Below the pieces are notes generated by a model. It saw only the letters and a program-made list of their open reading frames with translations. It searched no databases and was not told where the DNA came from. 8,127 nt of DNA from assembly GCA_011682665.1 (NCBI GenBank), contig JAACEG010000066.1:1-8127 (forward strand). The letters run 5' to 3'. Positions within the stretch are counted from its first letter, which is position 1. Every line of letters starts with the position of its first letter. This stretch comes from Lysobacteraceae bacterium. GTDB taxonomy: Bacteria; Patescibacteriota; Patescibacteriia; JAACEG01. This document shows positions 5,928 to 8,127 of this stretch, in pieces. A program made the translations under genes and the position numbers.

Positions 5928-6014
5928 ATGAAAAATATCTTAATACAAAATTCTTACTTTTTTAGCTTTTACTTTTTTAGTGGCTTTCGGAGTCAGAAAT
6001 TTTGTATTGAATAA
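5928..6014 (+). CDS. Phe/Tyr-rich leader peptide, 28 residues
   Basis: The ORF starts at the expected transcript start and encodes MKNILIQNS, then YFFSFYFFSGF, then RSQKFCIE. Residues 10-20 hold six Phe and two Tyr in eleven positions; total Phe is seven. This composition and length resemble the E. coli attenuator peptides PheL ([15 protein letters not shown]) and PheM. The Phe stretch arises from an in-frame 15-bp repeat (TACTTTTTTAG twice, 5 codons apart). Its stop (6012-6014) lies just 3' of RNA region 2 of the predicted attenuator, so a ribosome finishing the peptide would cover that region. The product probably has no function apart from being translated. The alternative is chance: a T-rich stretch encodes Phe easily. 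The matched RNA structures argue against that. Confidence 0.65.
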   Translation: MKNILIQNSYFFSFYFFSGFRSQKFCIE

Positions 6015-6072
6015 ATAATAATAATAAAAATAAAATACAAAATCGGCTCCGTAGGGGAGTCGGTTTTATTTT
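5942..6072 (+). promoter_or_regulatory. Predicted translation-coupled transcription attenuator
   Basis: Four segments can form three exclusive pairings. Region 1 (5942-5952, AATACAAAATT) pairs perfectly with the end of region 2 (5998-6008, AATTTTGTATT), 11 bp. Region 2 (5988-6008) also pairs with region 3 (6034-6051): ATTTTGTATT with AATACAAAAT, then CGGAGTC with GGCTCCG, 17 bp around one internal loop. Region 3 also pairs with region 4 to form the terminator (6039-6067). A ribosome stalled on the Phe codons (5958-5987) would cover region 1 and leave region 2 free for the 2:3 antiterminator. A ribosome reaching the stop at 6012 would block region 2 and allow termination. That is the trp/phe operon logic. 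Confidence 0.65.
6039..6072 (+). terminator. Attenuator terminator before the zinc-ribbon genes
   Basis: AAAATCGGCTCC (6039-6050) pairs with GGAGTCGGTTTT (6056-6067) over 12 bp, including two G-U pairs, around a 5-nt loop. The transcript continues with TTTTATTTT. It lies 32 nt before the first zinc-ribbon start, so it would control everything downstream. Confidence 0.8.
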
Positions 6073-6103
6073 ACGCTCATTTTTAAATTCAAAGGAGGAA
6101 ATT

Positions 6104-6322
6104 ATGGCGCAATTAAGTCATAAAGAAGCGAAGAAGATTGAAAAAAGTTTTCCAGGAGGCGCGTGGGAGCCATGGGCGCTTGCTCACGCAAAAATCAACT
6201 GCTTATGCCCTCGATGTAAATCTGGGGAATATGAGATTATAGGTGTAAGTGCAGATGGGTTTGGCGCTGAATTCTTAAAATGTAAACAATGTGGATATGA
6301 AGGAGAACTTTTCTTTTTATAA
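6104..6322 (+). CDS. Zinc-ribbon microprotein, 72 residues
   Basis: Family not recognised. Two Cys pairs (C35-P-R-C38 and C60-K-Q-C63, each followed by a Lys/Gly knuckle) form one probable zinc ribbon. The N-terminal 30 residues are helical and carry Trp and His (GGAWEPWALAHAK). There is no signal peptide or membrane segment. AAAGGAGG (6091-6098) lies 5 nt before the ATG, a strong Shine-Dalgarno unlike most genes in this window. It is the first gene after the predicted attenuator, so its expression should rise when Phe-tRNA (or Tyr-tRNA) is short. Small zinc ribbons often bind nucleic acid or protein partners, for example at ribosomes or RNA polymerase; which applies here is unknown. Confidence 0.8.
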   Translation: MAQLSHKEAKKIEKSFPGGAWEPWALAHAKINCLCPRCKSGEYEIIGVSADGFGAEFLKCKQCGYEGELFFL

Positions 6323-6338
6323 GAGAGGAGGAAAAGTC

Positions 6339-6404
6339 ATGTCACAAAGAATTATTTTACCAATTGAAAATTACATAGAAGGAGCTGTAACTTTTACTAT
6401 ATAA
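6339..6404 (+). CDS. 21-residue microORF with a strong ribosome binding site
   Basis: MSQRIILPIENYIEGAVTFT, then I and a stop. AGAGAGGAGG at 6322-6331 is a strong Shine-Dalgarno 7 nt before the ATG, which supports translation. In the -1 frame after Phe19 the reading continues YYIKHLGFYHTY and stops at 6431-6433, inside the next gene's ribosome binding site, as coupled genes often do. This could be a 31-residue peptide with a 1-nt indel, a frameshift site, a remnant of a larger gene, or a second small leader. I do not recognise it. Confidence 0.45.
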   Translation: MSQRIILPIENYIEGAVTFTI

Positions 6405-6443
6405 AGCATCTTGGTTTTTATCACACTTATTAAGGAGGAGGAA

Positions 6444-6668
6444 ATGGAAAAAGTTTTTTGCCCGCATTGCAAGCGGGAAATGGAAATTTACAATATGAGG
6501 TTGTATAAATGTAATCATTGCGGATTTTCTATTATTTTTTGTCCCTACTGCAGGGAAAAAATGGAGGAAAAAAAATATAATGGACACCCAACAGGATGTT
6601 TTGTCTGCCCTATCTGCAAAAGAATAGCAGAGGAGGATCGCGAGAACCAAGTTTTTTTTAAAGACTGA
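6444..6668 (+). CDS. Double zinc-ribbon microprotein, 74 residues
   Basis: Four CxxC knuckles give two likely zinc ribbons: C6/C9 with C23/C26 and C33/C36 with C55/C58 (C52 is extra). The sequence is typical of rubredoxin-like ribbon repeats (FCPHCKREMEIY, KCNHCGF, FCPYCREK, VCPICKR). A charged tail follows. I chose ATG 6444 because AAGGAGG (6432-6438) sits 5 nt upstream; a TTG 33 nt earlier has no such site. The gene is the last of the attenuator-controlled cassette and is followed by a terminator. The specific role is unknown; a nucleic-acid or ribosome-associated job is a guess from fold type only. Confidence 0.85.
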   Translation: MEKVFCPHCKREMEIYNMRLYKCNHCGFSIIFCPYCREKMEEKKYNGHPTGCFVCPICKRIAEEDRENQVFFKD

Positions 6669-6687
6669 ATTAATTTATTATTAAAAT

Positions 6688-6724
6688 AATCCCTATTGTT
6701 TTGGAGACATGATAGGGATTTTTT
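6688..6724 (+). terminator. Intrinsic terminator ending the zinc-ribbon cassette
   Basis: AATCCCTAT (6688-6696) pairs with ATAGGGATT (6712-6720), 9 bp, around a 15-nt loop, followed by a T run to 6724. It begins 20 nt after the stop of the double zinc-ribbon gene. Confidence 0.85.
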
Positions 6725-6727
6725 AAC

Positions 6728-6768
6728 AAAAAAAGGATTGGCGCATGTTGCTAATTGCTAACCAATCC
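6728..6768 (-). terminator. Intrinsic terminator of the rpmH-rnpA transcript
   Basis: Read on the minus strand: GGATTGG (6762-6768) pairs with CCAATCC (6735-6741), followed by seven T (6728-6734). The loop contains a small imperfect inverted repeat (TTAGCAATTAGCAA). It lies about 20 nt after the stop of the 60-residue gene and faces the convergent cassette terminator. Confidence 0.75.
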
Positions 6769-6787
6769 AGACGTTATAAAATATTGT

Positions 6788-6970
6788 TTATTTAAGTCGG
6801 AAATATTTATTAAAAAAAATGAAAAAGTTATTTACTGAATCGTCAAATTTTTTTTTGTCTAATTTTGAAAGATCACTGCGCATTACAACGTAGATGTCTC
6901 CCTTATTAGTCATCACTGTCATTGATGTTCCTGTCGGACTGTTGTATTGCCTTGATTTATCATTTTTCAT
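6788..6970 (-). CDS. Small hypothetical protein, paralogue of its neighbour
   Basis: 60 residues, not recognised. It aligns with the 63-residue gene upstream: both share QYN near residue 8-10, G-x-S-M followed by polar residues, and an L-x(4-6)-KK-x-FD helix start, with a Phe/Lys-rich end (NNFFIFFNKYF here). The fold may be two or three strands followed by a helix. A GGGGAT stretch precedes the ATG at 6970 and is a weak ribosome binding site. It is the last gene of the rpmH-rnpA transcript, before the terminator at 6728. Confidence 0.7.
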   Translation of the reverse strand: MKNDKSRQYNSPTGTSMTVMTNKGDIYVVMRSDLSKLDKKKFDDSVNNFFIFFNKYFRLK

Positions 6971-6994
6971 TTATAATCCCCTATTATTTTAACT

Positions 6995-7186
6995 TTATTT
7001 TTTTACTTTTAAAATAAAAGTAAGAACTTCTTTATATAAAATATCAAACTCCTTTTTTAATGCATCTGTTGGAAGTTTATATTTTACTATGGTATATCCT
7101 TTCCCAAACCCACCTGTTAACGACATAGATACACCCTCCTTGTCTAGTATCATAGGATTATATTGCTTTTTTGTCCTCTCGTTCAT
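6995..7186 (-). CDS. Small hypothetical protein following rnpA
   Basis: 63 residues, not recognised. The N-terminus is MNERTKKQYNPMILDKEGVS; a Gly-rich middle (MSLTGGFGKGYTIVKYKL) suggests beta strands, and the end is an amphipathic helix. AGGAGG lies about 7 nt before ATG 7186, a clear ribosome binding site. It starts 24 nt after the rnpA stop, so it is in the rpmH-rnpA transcript. With the next gene it forms a tandem pair of diverged paralogues, in the place where yidD usually follows rnpA. Confidence 0.75.
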   Translation of the reverse strand: MNERTKKQYNPMILDKEGVSMSLTGGFGKGYTIVKYKLPTDALKKEFDILYKEVLTFILKVKK

Positions 7187-7210
7187 TTTGAATCCTCCTG
7201 TTTATAATTT

Positions 7211-7552
7211 TTATTTTAATAATTTTGTTTTTTTAAAAATTTCTAAAATATTTTTTTCAATTTCCTGATACTTTTTCCCAACTATTCCAATTCTGGTGAT
7301 TATAACTATATCAAAACCTTTTTTGATATTATCTAAATTTAAACGGATAATTTCGCGAATTTGCCTTTTAATTTTGTTTCTAATAACCGCTTTTTTGGAA
7401 ATTTTATTAGAAATAATTATTCCAAATCTGGAATTTTCCAAATTATTAACAACAAACTTAATTCCAATAATTTTAGCAAAAACGCCTTTTGAAGACTTAA
7501 AGGCGTTATCAAAATCTTTCCTATGTTGTAATCGGTTTTTTTTAAGCAACAT
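7211..7552 (-). CDS. rnpA: Ribonuclease P protein component
   Basis: The protein subunit assists RNase P RNA in cutting 5' leaders from pre-tRNAs. The 113-residue length is normal. Seen are the N-terminal RLQHRKDFDNAFKSSKG, the central strand FGIIISNKISKKAVIRN and the signature basic helix RNKIKRQIREIIR, followed by DIVIITRIG. The ATG at 7552 lies 13 nt after the rpmH stop, the standard rpmH-rnpA arrangement, and the pair is surely co-transcribed. No Shine-Dalgarno is evident. The RNA subunit gene is not in the window. Confidence 0.97.
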   Translation of the reverse strand: MLLKKNRLQHRKDFDNAFKSSKGVFAKIIGIKFVVNNLENSRFGIIISNKISKKAVIRNKIKRQIREIIRLNLDNIKKGFDIVIITRIGIVGKKYQEIEKNILEIFKKTKLLK

Positions 7553-7565
7553 AAAAGCAATAACC

Positions 7566-7703
7566 TTATTTGCTTAATTTTTCTCTTCCTTTTTCTCTTC
7601 TGTTTTTTAAAATATTTTGTCCAGCCTTAGTTGACATTCTTTTTCTAAAACCATGCTTTTTTTTAGCGCGCCTAGTGTTCGGCTGAAAAGTTCTTTTTGG
7701 CAT
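7566..7703 (-). CDS. rpmH: 50S ribosomal protein L34
   Basis: A 45-residue basic protein: [45 protein letters not shown]. This is the classic L34 sequence at its normal length, a component of the large ribosomal subunit near 23S rRNA domain III. It is the first gene of the minus-strand transcript, with a TATAAT box at 7731-7736 and a short 5' leader. dnaA, which often neighbours rpmH, is not seen on the visible upstream side. Confidence 0.98.
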   Translation of the reverse strand: MPKRTFQPNTRRAKKKHGFRKRMSTKAGQNILKNRREKGREKLSK

Positions 7704-7730
7704 AAAATAAAATTATTTAAACATCTAAAT

Positions 7731-7736
7731 ATTATA
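7731..7736 (-). promoter_or_regulatory. -10 box for rpmH-rnpA
   Basis: TATAAT on the minus strand (in GCTATAATATTTAG), which would start a transcript with a leader of about 20 nt before the rpmH ATG. The -35 region is only TTATTA-like at 17 nt. Confidence 0.5.
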
Positions 7737-7791
7737 GCGTTTAAACAAATATTTAATAATTATCTTGGATTACGAAATACATAAATTTTGC

Positions 7792-7961
7792 TGTCTTTGC
7801 GAGAAAGGAGCGAGGCGATCCCCTGAATACCCCTGTCATTGCGAGCGAAGCGAAGCAATCCCATGAATATTATCGCCAATTGCTGGGATTGCTTCGTCGT
7901 TCCTCCTCGCAATGACAGAAGTTTCCTCGGGATTGCTTCGTCGTTCCTTCTCGCAATGACA
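7792..7961. repeat. Cluster of four TGTCATTGCGAG-type repeat units
   Basis: Two units face right (7792-7822 TGTCTTTGCGAG...GATCCC; 7834-7862 TGTCATTGCGAG...AATCCC) and two face left (7885-7917 and 7929-7961, GGGATTGCTTCGTCGTTCCT...CGCAATGACA). Together they form a large imperfect inverted repeat in the spacer between rpmH and tRNA-Trp. They match the unit type at 4313-4477. The rest of 7704-8056 is AT-rich spacer in which I see only the rpmH -10 box. Confidence 0.85.
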
Positions 7962-8056
7962 TTTTGTAATTCAAGGTAATTAATAATAAAATATTTACTG
8001 ATTACAAATATTATAAACAGTTTTTATAAAAAATCAATGGTTAATCTATATTTTAG

Positions 8057-8127
8057 CACGGGATGAGGGAATCGAACCCCCGCCAGAGGTTTTGGAGACC
8101 TCTGTACTACCATTATACTAATCCCGC
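8057..8127 (-). tRNA. tRNA-Trp, anticodon CCA
   Basis: The complete cloverleaf is 71 nt. The acceptor is GCGGGAT with ATCCCGT (terminal G-U). The anticodon arm is GAGGT-CTCCAAA-ACCTC with U33 and anticodon CCA, and the T arm is GGGGG-TTCGATT-CCCTC. The discriminator is G, as usual for Trp. CCA is not encoded at the 3' end (CTA follows), so it would be added post-transcriptionally. The 5' base is the last base of the window. Confidence 0.95.

Noticed and set aside
6357..6650. Minus-strand ORF opposite the double zinc-ribbon gene
   Set aside because: The plus strand has Cys-knuckle protein sequence with a strong ribosome binding site; the antisense frame is a shadow.
7792..7961. CRISPR array
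   Set aside because: The units face both ways, spacing is irregular, there are no unique equal-length spacers and no cas genes.
7704..8056. Chromosomal origin next to rpmH
   Set aside because: I found no TTATCCACA-type DnaA boxes, no DnaA-like gene and no ordered AT-rich repeats.

Overview
The window is strongly AT-rich chromosomal bacterial DNA with compact housekeeping genes, very short spacers and many small GC-rich palindromic repeats. The standard code fits: TAA, TAG and TGA all occur only as stops. A shortened alanyl-tRNA synthetase, several tiny genes and the repeat types suggest a reduced-genome lineage of the Patescibacteria (CPR, Parcubacteria-like) kind. That placement is inference; there is no phylogenetic marker here that I could compare.

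Layout. 1-1808 (-) is alaS, cut off by the left edge. 1813-2481 (-) holds two unrecognised small genes, the second frameshifted, with a good promoter at 2527-2554. 2578-3087 (-) is a YfcE/MJ0936-type metallophosphoesterase. 3130-3308 (+) is a GC-rich structured RNA ending in an intrinsic terminator; it carries a short motif reminiscent of L10 leaders, but no rplJ follows. 3401-3491 is an inverted pair of GC-rich palindromes. 3514-4139 (+) is rnhB (RNase HII), broken by a 5-bp tandem duplication just before its catalytic DEAGRG motif. 4141-4307 is a MITE-like palindrome with 20-bp perfect terminal inverted repeats, followed at 4313-4477 by a second repeat that supplies the C-terminus of a ROK-family kinase (4456-5367, -). 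5427-5520 is a tandem 47-bp duplication overlapping the 3' end of yidD (5502-5783, -).

The right third is the conserved ribosome/RNase P block rpmH-rnpA (-, 7211-7703), followed by two short paralogous genes (6788-7186, -). Between these and yidD sits a plus-strand cassette (5891-6724). It has a strong sigma-70-type promoter, a leaderless 28-codon leader peptide rich in Phe and Tyr, three competing RNA pairings that match the logic of a trp/phe-type attenuator, two zinc-ribbon microproteins and a 21-codon ORF with good ribosome binding sites, and a terminator. This is the most interesting part of the window: an apparent Phe-responsive attenuator controlling zinc-ribbon microproteins instead of Phe biosynthesis or pheST.

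The far right (7704-8056) holds the rpmH promoter, a cluster of four 29-33-bp repeat units and AT-rich spacer. The window ends on a complete tRNA-Trp (8057-8127, -).
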